DNA of 64,000 bases from positions 91,758 through 155,757 of the forward strand of contig WHVA01000252.1 of the NCBI GenBank assembly GCA_015179125.1. The letters run 5' to 3'. Positions 9,715-21,100 of this stretch are shown here, piece after piece. The first letter of the stretch is position 1. The number at the start of each line of letters is the position of its first letter. The notes under the pieces were generated by a model. That model searched no databases and was not told the origin of the DNA. It was given only the letters and a program-made list of their open reading frames with translations. Position numbers and translations under genes: made by a program. This DNA comes from Gautieria morchelliformis (Eukaryota; Basidiomycota; Agaricomycetes; Gomphales; Gomphaceae).

Positions 9715-9756
9715 AAGAAGGAATCGCATATCAAGAACTCTATGCGATTCCTTCTT
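9715..9756. promoter_or_regulatory. Perfect 15-bp inverted repeat in divergent promoter
   Basis: The arms 9715-9729 (aagaaggaatcgcat) and 9742-9756 are exact reverse complements around a 12-nt spacer. The repeat lies 24-65 bp upstream of the DUF6532 start codon and 133 bp upstream of the transposase start codon, in the 197-bp shared intergenic region. It could be an operator for both genes or a transposase binding site. No function is proven. Confidence 0.5.
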
Positions 9757-9888
9757 AAGATATGGTGGTGTTGGTAAACATCAACAACGTTGCAAAGGGT
9801 CACGTGCCCAAGTCCCTTGGCCTGCATGACCAAACAAGCCCCGTGGGCAAGGAAATGCTGTCTTGCGCATGTGCAACAACACGCTCGC

Positions 9889-12800
9889 ATGCCTCTAATA
9901 TGCTGCCCATACTGCTTCAAGGTTCTCCTTACCCGGCAAGGTGTTCGCCTGCACCTTGCCCATCGCACACCATGCAAGAGCGCCCATCAGGCGGCACTAG
10001 CCCGGCGCCCAGTGCACATGTACGACCCATCTGATCCGGAAGCACATCCACGCGACGATGAGCCATCTGCTGGCTGGCAGAGTGAGGCCATGGACGCCAT
10101 GTTGGACCAGCTGGATCATCCCATGGACATGGACGAATATTCCACCTCACACCCCATGATCGAAGCTGACCTTGCTTCCTCCATCTCTACAAACCGACCA
10201 GATGTGACGCGACCTGCTCCACAAACCCCCAGGAATATGGAGGCATTTCCTGGACCGGCAGGTGAGGTCCATGCACACGGGACCACTCATTTCGACCTCC
10301 TTCATGAAACACGGCATGACCCTGAGCAGTCGCTTTACGAGCCATTTTTGGATCAGGATGAATGGGAGCTTGCACAGACACTCATGACCAGTGGTATGAG
10401 TTTTAACCACATGGACAAACTGCTCAAACTGCCAATAGTGAGTTGAGTTCCCATAGGCTCGCAGCCCAACCACGAACTCACCTCTGTCTAGATGACAACA
10501 CGCACACAGACCTCTTTCACCGACAAGCGCACACTTCTCAAGAAGGTCAACGCACTGCCCACCGGCGGACCAGAGTTTCTTTGTGAAACTATCACAGTGC
10601 ATGGCGATGTCAAGGATGCGAATGGGGAATATATGACAGAAGAACTTGAACTGTTCTACAGGGATCCAGTCGAATGCGTCCGTGAACTCATGGGCAACCC
10701 CGCCTTCCGCGACTCGCTCCATTATGTGCCAGAACGTGTCTTCGAGGATAAAAAAAGGACCGAACGCATCTACAATGAGATGTGGACGGCCAATTGGTGG
10801 TGGGATCTCCAGGCAAGTCCAATGATCATGATAAAGGTCCTGAGAGCTCACCCTTGCTGGAATCACAGTCCAAACTCCCCGCCGGGGCCACAATATGCCC
10901 TGTCATCCTGGCCTCAGACAAGACACGGCTCTCCCAGTTCAGTGGGGACAAGGCGGCGTGGCCTGTGTATCTGACGATTGGGAACATCCCAAAGGCCACA
11001 CGTCGCAAAGTGTCCACACATGCGAACATCCTCCTTGGATATCTCCCAATATCCAAGCTGAAGTGTTTCTCCGCTGGCACACGCAAGGCCCAAGGGTGGC
11101 AACTTTTCCACTACTGTATGCGCACAATCCTCTCACGGATGGTCGTTGCCGGTGCGAGTGGAGTAGATATTCTTTGCGCAGATGGTGGCATCCGAAAGGT
11201 ATTCCCGATTCTTGCTGCTTATGTTGCCGATTTCCTGGAGCAGGCCCTTGTTGCTTGTGTCAAAGAAAACTGGTGTCCAATCTGCAAGTGCTACCCTGAG
11301 GATCGTGGGGACCCCCTTGCCACCATTTTCGCAGACGACCCTGGCACCCTTTTTCGATGTCCGGCAGATCACATGCAACACATCGACACCAACAGTGCTG
11401 ATGAGGCTGGTCCCCGTGACGATGTGGGCATCCGTGAGGTCAGGCAGCCATTCTGGGAAATTCTCCCTCACTGTGATATTTTCCGTTGCTTGACCCCTGA
11501 CATCCTACACCAATTGCACAAAGGAGTATTCAAGGACCATTTGTGCTCCTGGTGCATGAAGGTAGCCACTCACCCTGAAACTGATGCACGTTTCCAGGCC
11601 GTCCCGAGTCACCCCAGTGTCCGTCACTTCAAGAAGGGAATCTCAAGCATCAGCCAGTGGTCAGGCACGGAGTACAAGAATATGGAGAAAGTGTTCGTGG
11701 GCTTGATGGCCGGTGCGCTCCCACCTCAAGCTCTCAAGGCGGCACGGGCTGTCCTGGATTTTGTTTACCTGTCACAATATCCCTCACACACGACTACCAC
11801 CTTGAACTGCCTCCAAGATGCCCTCAACCGCTTCCGCCGTTACAAAGAAGCTTTCGTACACAGCAAGATTCGAGATCATTTTCAAATTCCCAAGCTACAC
11901 ATGATAGAACACTATGTTGAGTCTATCATGTCTCGGGGGACCGCCGACGGCTTCAACACCGAATTGCCAGAGCGACTGCACATCGACTTCTCTAAAGTTG
12001 GTTACCGTGCCAGCAGTCGTAAGGACTTCATAATCCAGATGACCCGATGGCTTACTAGACAAGAAAAAATCCATTCCTTCGGCAGCTTCCTATCATCTCA
12101 CTCCCCAGATGAACCTGATGTGGATGACGAAGATTGCGAGGAAAATCTTGGCCGTTTGGTGCGTTTCATCCCAGCGTCAACTGCCACACCGCCAGCATCA
12201 GCAAGTGGACCAGAGGACACAGTGGGCCGAACATACCACATTGCTAAACGTCCGGGCTTCCCGAACACCAGCGTGTCGAGGATTATCAATGAATTCGGCG
12301 CAACCGAGTTTATCCCTGCGCTGACTGCTTTCCTCAGGTTTTACCTTCCCAGGTGTACCTTGGATCTCAGCGTTTATACACGGCTCCCCGTGTATAAACG
12401 CATTAGCTTTATGCTCCGTTCAATCCAACAAATTGACGATACCGTGATCAAAGATGTCGTCCGAGCTACGCCCCGAGTGCCATGCCGCGGCAGGACCCCT
12501 GAAGTCCCAGAACACTTCGATACAGTGCTGATCCATTATGGCACGAATGCGCAAGAGACTGGTGCATTAGGTGAGTCCCAATGCATAACTCTGTGTGTAC
12601 GGATTCGCTCACCCACTTAGGTTATCGCGTCGGGCGAGTACGGACGATCTTCCGGCTGCCCTCTCACATCGAATACCCGCACCCACTCGTGTACGTTGAA
12701 TGGTATACCGAGTTTCGACAACCATCCACTGGTGTAGACATGTACACCGTGTCACCCACCCAAGGCAAAGGCCATGCGGCCGTCGTGAGCGTCCAATCGA

Positions 12801-12943
12801 TTCGCCGCAGCTGCCATTTAATACCTCGATTTGGCGAAAAGATTGATCGTACCATGACTACCGAGAATTCATTGGAGCGTTCCAAGCAGTTTTATGTTAG
12901 CAAGTTCACAGATGTGTATACTTACCAGTTTTTTAATGATTAG
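9889..12943 (+). CDS. Plavaka (CACTA-like) transposase
   Basis: Four exons: 9889-10437, 10492-10812, 10869-12570, 12621-12943, coding for 964 residues with no stop or frameshift. The second intron uses a GC donor (aggcaagt). An N-terminal C2H2-like finger (CPYCFKVLLTRQGVRLHLAH) follows the chosen ATG. Family landmarks follow: ELELFYRDPVECVRELMGNP, EMWTANWWWDLQ, ASDKTRLSQFSGDKAAWPV, NIPKATRR. Acidic residues fitting the DDE core are seen in DILCADGG, AAYVADFLEQAL and LTPDILHQLHKG. The C-terminus (VYVEWYTEF, RRSCHLIPRFG, QFYVSKFTDVY) is also standard. It should bind element ends and catalyse cut-and-paste transposition. The open frame suggests a possibly active source copy; expression is unknown. 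Confidence 0.9.
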
Positions 12944-14239
12944 TTCAATGACTATTCAAGTTAAGTTTGGCAAAGTTCAGTTGAATTGTACTACTGGTCA
13001 ACTAGTAGTACATGCTGGTTGACTTGTAGCATCTGTGTCGGACAGAAGAGCGAGCTTCCATGGGGGCCCAGGCGCCCCGGGGAGCACCAGCTATCGTCGC
13101 TGCCAGGCCCCCATAGCCTCATGGGCGCGCAATGGAGACTATAGTGAGCAGGGCTGGGGGTATGGGGTCACTCCTGCGCTATGAAGGATGCCCGACGAAC
13201 CTATAGATAGGAGCACACGTGAGAGCGTGCGGTCGAAATATACACCGCGGCCGAGCCGATAAATATAGGTCCGGGCTCTCGGGCAAATGCGGTTTTTCCT
13301 GATGTCAGTCCATACTAATAACATCCAATGTTTTCTCGTCGTCCACGACACATCATTTGGGGTCTAGTCTGACATGAGCCAAGGGTATAAGCGAGCAAAA
13401 GATGCCTGAGCCGCCATCATCCAACGCGGCTATCTTGCCATAAAACCCAATCCTCAGACTCTCACGACTCCGGGACAAAAAAAAAACCGTCGACTAGTGT
13501 CAAAACGAAGGAAAAAGAGACAAATTAATCCTCGACGCTCGTATCACCAGTACACCAGTACACACTTGACCTGCCACACCGTTCTGGGGTGTGTGTTCTG
13601 CAGGGTGGGAACTCGCAGATTTCAGAAAACCGGGGCCTGTCTTCTCGCCAAGTACTAGTATATTTGCTGCAGCATCGAACTGGACCACAGCCTGCATTTT
13701 TTCAGCATTCAATACCATGATCGTCTCAGCATGCATAATCTGCGAGATGTCACTGTAGTCTCGTGGACATGACGTGTCACCGAGAGTGGGGGAGACATGT
13801 ACACAGTCTGTGCTGAAGTGCCACTGTGATATCCGTCGCATCACCCAACACACCTCTCAGTGTATTCTGAATAATCGCATATCAATGGCACTCGTAGTTG
13901 CACCTTTGTTGGTCACCATTATCGGTATAACTTCGCAGTAAGCATGCTCACCTTCATCCAAGATAGAAGTTGCACCGTCTCACAATTGCCCTTGCTAACG
14001 CCGATATCTGGCGTTGACCCAGGTTCCTTCCTCAACCTGACATAGTCCAGCGTCAGCGTGGTCTTTAATTTCCCCCTGGGAGCCGAACAACCCTGCAGCA
14101 TGAAGCGCGTCGTTTGGTCTCGCGTCTGAATGCCCAGAGAAGGGATCTGAATCCATATTGTCGTGCAAGGTTCCAGTCAAAAGGTCAGGTTGCTGCGTAT
14201 GGTGACCCTCGCCCTAGACTCATACTCGTCCCTTCGTAC
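12944..14239. other. Region without recognisable gene
   Basis: Contains GC-rich sequence after the transposase (13060-13270), several short open frames of no recognisable family and no clear exon series. Nothing supportable as a gene was found. The part up to about 13190 may be the right flank of the Plavaka element. Confidence 0.4.
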
Positions 14240-15235
14240 CTAAGTATTATGTAAAATATGTGGAGGGAAGGCCTTTCCGTAAGATTCTGTCTGCTTTCCC
14301 TCTGAATTCCTTGTTCCACCTATGCTTCTTGTAGCCTGAGAATATGAAGAGGAAATTGCGCCTGCTCTGCACGCTGGGCATGTTGGTGGCTCGGCCTTGT
14401 CTAATTTGAATGGGTGCTCATCCAGTGACGGGGTCCTCAGCTGTGTCAGCATGGTTGGGGTGGTGGTCTGCGTGCGCTCTAGTCCTGTGCTCGGTGAAGG
14501 CTCTGCATTGACGACATAGATGGGCTTATGCGCAAATCTAGCTCGGATACTTAGCAGATAACACTCCTGCTTCTTCCGGAGTTCGTTCTGATGCCGCTGC
14601 ACTCGATGGGATGTATTATTCTTCAGTTGACCACCCCATGCGGCCTGGTTGCATCCGGTGGCCCTTCGATTTGTCGGTGCAATGTGTTGGCAAGGTAATG
14701 TCCGAAATGGGTTTCTCCCCCTAGTTGTACGCCTGTATTGCGCCCGGATGTCGGCTTCTATTATGTCGTTCCTTCCCATTTCCCGGTCCAAAAGCTTCGC
14801 TCCGACCACGGGCAGAAGTGCTCTATTCATAAGTATCGGCACCCGATCTTCGCCAACTGACAAGGTGCATCTTCAGTGCGCGCCCACTGCTGCATTGATC
14901 ACACACACGCCTTGCCTGAAGAAACCACTGACGGGGAATACAGCTAAGAACGTGACATTGGTATCCCCATCCTTAAACTCTGCTACCGCGGCGGTGGATT
15001 CGGCCTGCGTTTGCGTGAGCACACAGCAGACTACAGGGTTTCCATGTCACCCCCAAGTAGTCTGGTGGCACGGCGTATAGCGTCGGTGTCTGTATCGGTA
15101 TCGATCGCTACCACAGCGATCGTCCTGTCGAACTCCCCGGGGTTCCCATTCATCAGCGCTCCTGATAGTCAGGACGGTCGTGCGTGAGCGGGATGCAGGC
15201 TGCTGATTTCTAACGGGATGGGCTGAGCCATTCAT
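14240..15235 (-). pseudogene. Decayed minus-strand ORF of unknown family
   Basis: Minus-strand coding-like pieces in changing frames: FDRTIAVVAIDTDTDTD near 15070-15130, ESTAAVAEFKDGDTNVTF near 14940-15010, and a longer open stretch from about 14863 to 14240 that begins VGEDRVPILMNRALLPVVGA, is rich in charged residues and contains CPACRAG. Several stops separate the pieces. I do not recognise the family. The regular amphipathic pattern suggests a former protein-coding gene rather than random sequence. Confidence 0.3.
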
Positions 15236-15426
15236 GGCTTGTCGAAAGACGGCGTTTCCAAAGCGTAGTTGACGCTCTGCGCAGAATACACGGTCTCAGT
15301 CGTCCTCAATGTGCTCGTACGCACATAGGTGTCACCAAGGCACATTGCCAGACGGGGGATACTATCACCGTCTTCCAGGCGCAGATATATCAACAGTTCG
15401 TGATGGGGGAGGGTCGGAGCTGCATT

Positions 15427-15892
15427 GACATCATGTTGCCATAGCAAAAGCATTATTGCCTCCCACTGTAGGCATATAAAAGTTTTCTTGTCTGAAAAAC
15501 TGTTGAAAAAACTGTAAAGATTTTCCAAATATTTTTAGTGTTGTTTATGTAAAAAAAACTATAATAAAATTTTGTGTTTTTATTAGAATTTGTTGAGGAA
15601 GAAAATTGTAAAAAAATTCAAAGTTTTTTTCAGGATTTTTTATGGGTTTCTCTGTGTTTTCACAAAGAAACATATAAAAAGACATGAAAAACCCTGCAAC
15701 TTTAAACTTTTTTTACAATTTTCTTGCTCAACAAATTCTAACAAAAACACAAAATTTTGTTAAAGTTTTTTTTACATTAAAAATGCTAAAAAAATTTGGA
15801 ATATCTTTACAGTTTTTTGAACAGTTTTTCAGACCAGAAAACTTTTATATGCCTCCAGTGTCCGCATAGAAAGCAGATGTTGCTATGATGTC
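15427..15892. mobile_element. AT-rich palindromic foldback MITE
   Basis: The core 15464-15860 is one long imperfect palindrome: the left arm beginning cactgtaggcatataaaag matches the reverse complement of the right arm with scattered mismatches. Weaker outer arms begin with gacatcat (15427) and end with atgatgtc (15892). The sequence is strongly A/T rich with no coding potential. The second copy of the surrounding duplication lacks it, so it inserted after the duplication. It is a non-autonomous element; its transposase source is not identified. Confidence 0.8.
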
Positions 15893-16252
15893 CCAGGGGA
15901 AGTGAGAGTATAAGCAAGGAGGGCTCCGTAAGGGGAAAACAATCCTGCTCCGCCATGTGGGACAGCAGTTTAGTGTCACTAAGAAGCCAGTGGTCCCCCG
16001 GCGACGTCGCAGAGGGTGATGGACGTTGGTCCGTTTGGATGTGCCGTTGTCTCATCCTCTCACACTAGGAGGAGCACGCGGCCGGAATGATACTGTAGCG
16101 GCCAAGATGAAAGCTCGATGTACAATGTAACTGTACGGAGGAGCTTCCTCGAACGCAGGTTATATACCCAGAGTGTCAGAGGGGATTGAATCGTGGTTCG
16201 ATACCACAGTAATGGTGTGTTCCTCGTCCATGAAGATGCCTGCGGACGGGAC

Positions 16253-16559
16253 TGTTGGAGCCAGGATGGATAAGCATAGGACGCAGGGCCACGGCTGGTA
16301 ACCTGCGACCCGGACTAATATCTACATAGGTTGTCTTGGTCATAGTTGACCGAGCTGGTATATCTAGTAGACACGTAGCTAGTGGTACCTCAGTGAAGTA
16401 TCTATTCACTGAGGTACGCATCACTCTCTGTATATCGTTGAGTACTACACTCACTCCTGTGTAGCTTACACTACACAGGTACAGTAATATATACGCGCTC
16501 AGTGAAGTATCTATTCACTGAGCTTACACTACACAGCTACTGCGCAAATAACCCTAACA
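16253..16559 (+). repeat. Copia-2 5' LTR with two CTCAGTGA hairpins
   Basis: 307 bp, from TGTTGG to AACA. Two hairpins share the core CTCAGTGA-9nt-TCACTGAG: a 12-bp stem at 16385-16396/16406-16417 and a 9-bp stem at 16497-16505/16515-16523. The first hairpin is missing from the 3' LTR, which is about 73 bp shorter. Confidence 0.85.
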
Positions 16560-16568
16560 GGTTATGGG

Positions 16569-18102
16569 TGTCAAGATTGGATTTTTGGGCGTTAATATCG
16601 CATGTTAGTGGCGAATGCCCGAATAGCGTGTGCGATCTAGCGAATCGCCCAGCGAACAGTACCGAAGAGGTAAGAGTTAAGAAGTAAGAGGGTTACTCGA
16701 AAGGAATTCTCCCTGATCTACAGTCATAGCGAAATAGCCCGTGGCACTTGACGATGTAACATGCAAGGTGTCATGGAAAGGTTGTCTAAGTAGCGACAAT
16801 CCTTTCGTCGGCGAAGGCACTCCTTCGGAGCCCTTCACTGACAGCACAGAAAATAACTCGAAGGCTAAGGTAACAAAGATGAAGTATGAGAACTCACCAG
16901 TGATGCCTAAGTCCTCTTCTGGTCAAAGATAGAAATCTACAGGAGAAGGCTCAAGACGATGGTCACAGCGAGGTCAAGTTTGCACAAGATGGACATATGA
17001 TAATTGAACTGGAGAATATACATGCGAATGTAGACTACCTATACCGAATGCTCATACGGTGCTAGCGAAATAGGAAAGAGGCGGTCTGGAGCCAGGGTTG
17101 GATAGGGGTGCGTGGTCAGGATACATAATAGATGGAATAGACATCCAATATAATGGAAGAGGGGTGAAAACATGAAACGATGGAGAGGAAAGAAGGCGAA
17201 GGCCCCTATGTACGAAAACACGCCTTGGGACCTGCATATACACCACCCTGCACAGACTCTTCATCTGCTGGGTTGGTCCCACATGACCTACGGGTAGGAT
17301 GCCCCACGAATGCATTCTGGACATAGGAACACCCAAAGGGGGTTGAGTTGAGAAGATGATGGGACCAGTGATGAACCATCAACCCGGGTAAAGGATGTCG
17401 ATTGTGTTTTGATGGCGTGCCTGCTGACGAATGATGCGAGTAGCGACTGGTCATATGGCGAATGTGGCGAATAGTGAATGGAGCGAGGAGTGAATGGAGC
17501 GAAGACACGCGAACATGGAAGAGTGGTGGAAGGGACAACAGGGATAGCTGGGTACAAGAAATAAATGAGTCATGACAGCCTGCACCTCCTTGCAATTCAT
17601 GATAGGACCAGTGATGAACCAACAATCCAGGTAAAGGATGTCGATCATGTTCGATGGCATGGCTACTGGCAAATGATGCAGGTAGCGAATGGCCAGTTGG
17701 CGAATGTGGCGAATAGTGAATGGGGCAAGGAGTGAATGGAGCGAAGCCGAGCGAACATGGAAAGGTGGTGAAAGGGAAAACAGGGATAGCTTGATACAAG
17801 AAATGAGTGTGTCATGACAACTGTGTAGTGAAAACTTCAGCGAAGCTAATTCATCCTGCGCTGCAGTGGTGCGAGTCCCATTGAGTCCAACCTGCATGGA
17901 GGCTGCAACTGACACTATCCGAATGCATCCTGAGCATGTGGGTCTGGCGTGCTGGCAGGAATGATGCGAATAGCGAATGCGAAAGCAGTATGGCGATGAA
18001 TATTTTGGCAAGATATTCGCTGGTTCAGGAAGTCGTTCGCTGGTTCGGGAAGTCATTCGCCTTGTGCTGAGGGATGATTCGCAGAATAAACGAATCATGA
18101 CA
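16569..18102 (+). mobile_element. Solo LTR, large family, copy 1
   Basis: 1534-bp sequence from TGTCAAGATTGG to a terminal TCATGACA, flanked by perfect 5-bp duplications ATGGG (16564-16568 and 18103-18107). It matches 54537-56331 in the same orientation and 50969-52239 in reverse. The right half is made of degenerate tandem units of about 220-240 bp that each contain gcgaat words and end near gtcatgaca; this copy has one more unit than copy 2. No retroelement coding region is present, so it is a solo LTR. The internal family is not in the window. Confidence 0.85.
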
Positions 18103-21100
18103 ATGGGCCCTGCAGAGCCCACCACATCGTCCTCCACCACGAAGTCCTTCGTTGTACCCAAGCTTGCCTGAGACGGCACAAACTGGGTCACCTGGAAGAG
18201 TCAAATGTTAGCTACACTAGCGTCGACTCGAGGCACAAAACAACACCTGGAGGGGGCTGCCCGGATCCCCCCCAATCCCCACTTATCCCGACGGTCACAC
18301 CCTAACAGACGAGGAGGAGGAGGAACTGGAAGGTGTAGAGAAGTGCTGGGACGACTACAACCAGCGTGAGGCCACGATCATGGCCCAAATATTCACCACT
18401 GTCCCTGACAGTGTTCTCATCAAGGTCCAGAACCTATCCACGGCGAAGGAGGTCTGGGATGCGGTATGTGCAAAGCACAAGACGAGGGCACTCACCATCA
18501 AAGTAGACATGCGGCGCCGGATGTATTAGCTCAAGTGCGAAGACGAGTCTAACATCCACACGCACCTGGAGACCCTCATGAGGATGCAGGAACAACTGGC
18601 AGGAATGAATGCTGGACTTACGGATGACGACCTGACTACCGTCATTCTCGGCTCACTCCCTAAGTCATACCACTCGCTGATCAACAATAACGATGTCCGC
18701 GGCACATGCTAAAGCTAAGCTGGAGCCGGATCAGTTGGTCAGTATACGCTGATCGATGAATTCAAGAGACTTACCATCAAGGAGCACCAACTGAAGGCAA
18801 GCGAGAATGCCCTGGCTGCAGCGAAGGGCCGCGGGAAGCCACAGGCACACGACAGTTCCTCCAATGCCACCAGCACCACAAAGTCTGACGTGGAGTGCTG
18901 GAAGTGTGGGAAGAAGGGGCACGTGAAAGCTGAGTGCCGCTCCAAAGCTAAGAAGAAAGAGAAGAAAGACGACGACAAGAATGGATGGGACTCAGCAAAC
19001 ACGGCAGGGGAGAGTGAGGGATTCGCCTTCACCACGACGTTCACCGGACCCACGCTCGCGCTGGGGACAAGCCCGTTAACGGGACAAGAGGTCAACGTCT
19101 ACGACTCGGGAGCATCAGGGCACATGTCACCAAACAGGCATCGGTTCCTTACCTTCAGAGAGATCACACGGTGGACAAGACAGTCTTCAAGGCCGTAGGG
19201 ATGGGCAACATGAAGGTCAGAATCCCTAACGGAAAACGACAACACACATCAGTTTAAAAGATGTGCTTTATTGCCCAGACTTAGCTTTTACCCTGGTATC
19301 CTTGGCATGCTGTGACGCAGCGGGATACTCAGTCCTGTTGAAGGACCGAAAATGCCTCATTTGGGACGCAAGAGGGACTCTGCTCGGGCAGGTCCCGCTC
19401 TCGAACGGACTCTACACGGTTCAACAGCAGCAGCGGCGAAAGTAGCACAAAAACAACTCACGTTGGACAAACTACACCGTCGCATGGGTCACATCTCGCG
19501 GCAAGTCGCCTGGAAACTCATCCAGGATGGGACGGTTACGGGACTTGATGTCAACATGTCCAGTCAACCGAGCCTGTGCACAGCGTGTGTGCAGGCCAAG
19601 CCGATGCACAAGCCTGTCCCGCAGAAGCAGGAGGGACCGCGATCCAGCACCTTCGGTGAGAAGGTGCACTCGGACGTGTGGGGACCGGCGAACCCTCAGA
19701 GCTATGATGGAAAAGAGTACTTTGTCAGCTTTACCGACGACCACAACAGGTGGACTTACCTTGTGCCGATAGCATGCAAGAGCAAGGCGTTCGGCTGCTA
19801 TAAGCAGTATGAGGCCTGGGTTGAGACTCAGCACGGCACGAAAATAAAGAGGTTACAGACTGACCATGGAGGAGAGTATCTCTCCCAGGAATTCATGAGC
19901 CACCTAAAAGCAAAGGGGATGGTTAGGAGCCTTATGGTGCACAACATGCCGGAGGAGAACGGCGTGTCAGAGCGGCTGAACAGGATGCTACTGGAGCATG
20001 CATGGGCCATGCATCTCACAGTAGGCCTGCTGAAATTCCTCTGGACCGAGTCGGTCCAGCACGCAGTGTGGCTAAAAAACCGCTCGTCGACGTGTGCACT
20101 TGACGGAAAAACCCCCTATGAGCTTGTTCACGGCACCAAGCCAGATTTAAGGGACTTACCTGAGTGGGGAACGCGGGTTTTTGTCTTGAAAGAGGACAGT
20201 GGCAAGTTGGAGGCGAAAGCCGAGGAGGGAAGATGGGTGGGGTATAGTGACGAAAGTAAAGGGCACAGGGTTTACTGGCCTGGGAAACACTGTGTGACCG
20301 TCGAACATAACGTCACATTCAATACCTCTGTTCTAGTCACGCCCGCCGATGCACCGGCTGAGGGGGAGTCCTTCACCGGCACCCAGGGCATCGGCAGCGC
20401 CCCACAGGACCCACAGCCACAGCCGCAGCACGCGGACCAAGAAAAAATCGACCCACTACAGGGACTCAAGGCCCCCGACCCCCCAGCGGACCCACCGCAA
20501 GGCAGAGGCCAACACACACGGACACCGTCAGCGTACGTGCGAGGCATCACGGATGGCACCAGTAGCAGCACAGGATGCGCAAACACACCCGCCTACCCGT
20601 GAGGGCTACCCATACCCTTGAACGCGTCAGCATTGGTCACCCTCATCGAGCTAGAGGAGGGCCCTGAGGACGAGGGGGAGTCGGATCGCGCCTCGAGCCA
20701 CCCATTCGAATACTTGATGGCAGCAGCGGTGAACGACATGGGACTCAACCCCACGAGCCTCAACAACGCATGCTCCCGCGACGATTGGCCACACTGGGAT
20801 GTGTCCATCAGACGGGAGCTGGACCAGCACGCAAGGTTGAAGACATGGGACCTCGTGGAACCTCCAGATGGCATAAACATCGTGGGAAGCAGACTCATAT
20901 TCCACTACAAACACAATGCGGACGGTAAGGTGGTAAACCACAAGACCCGGCTCGTTGCACAAGGGTTTACACAAGCAGAAGGCATAGACTACACAGAGAC
21001 CTTCTCCCCCACCACCAAACTTTCCGCTATATGCATAATCGCGGCTATTGCAGTCAGAAATGACTGGGAACTCGAACAGACCGACATTAGATGGCGTGTA

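Larger units (their letters stand above)
7100..13190 (+). mobile_element. Putative Plavaka element (limits uncertain)
   Basis: The interval contains the intact Plavaka transposase and the divergent DUF6532 gene, and is bracketed by clusters of CATAGC/GCTAT-type motifs on both sides, as expected for subterminal repeats of CACTA-like elements. No exact terminal inverted repeat or target duplication was identified, so the limits given are only the outer motif clusters. DUF6532 may be element cargo or a neighbour. Confidence 0.35.

Noticed and set aside
16560-17819. Solo LTR copy 1 ending at 17819
   Set aside because: A gtcatgaca end exists there, but the flanks do not match; the next unit end at 18102 gives a perfect ATGGG duplication.
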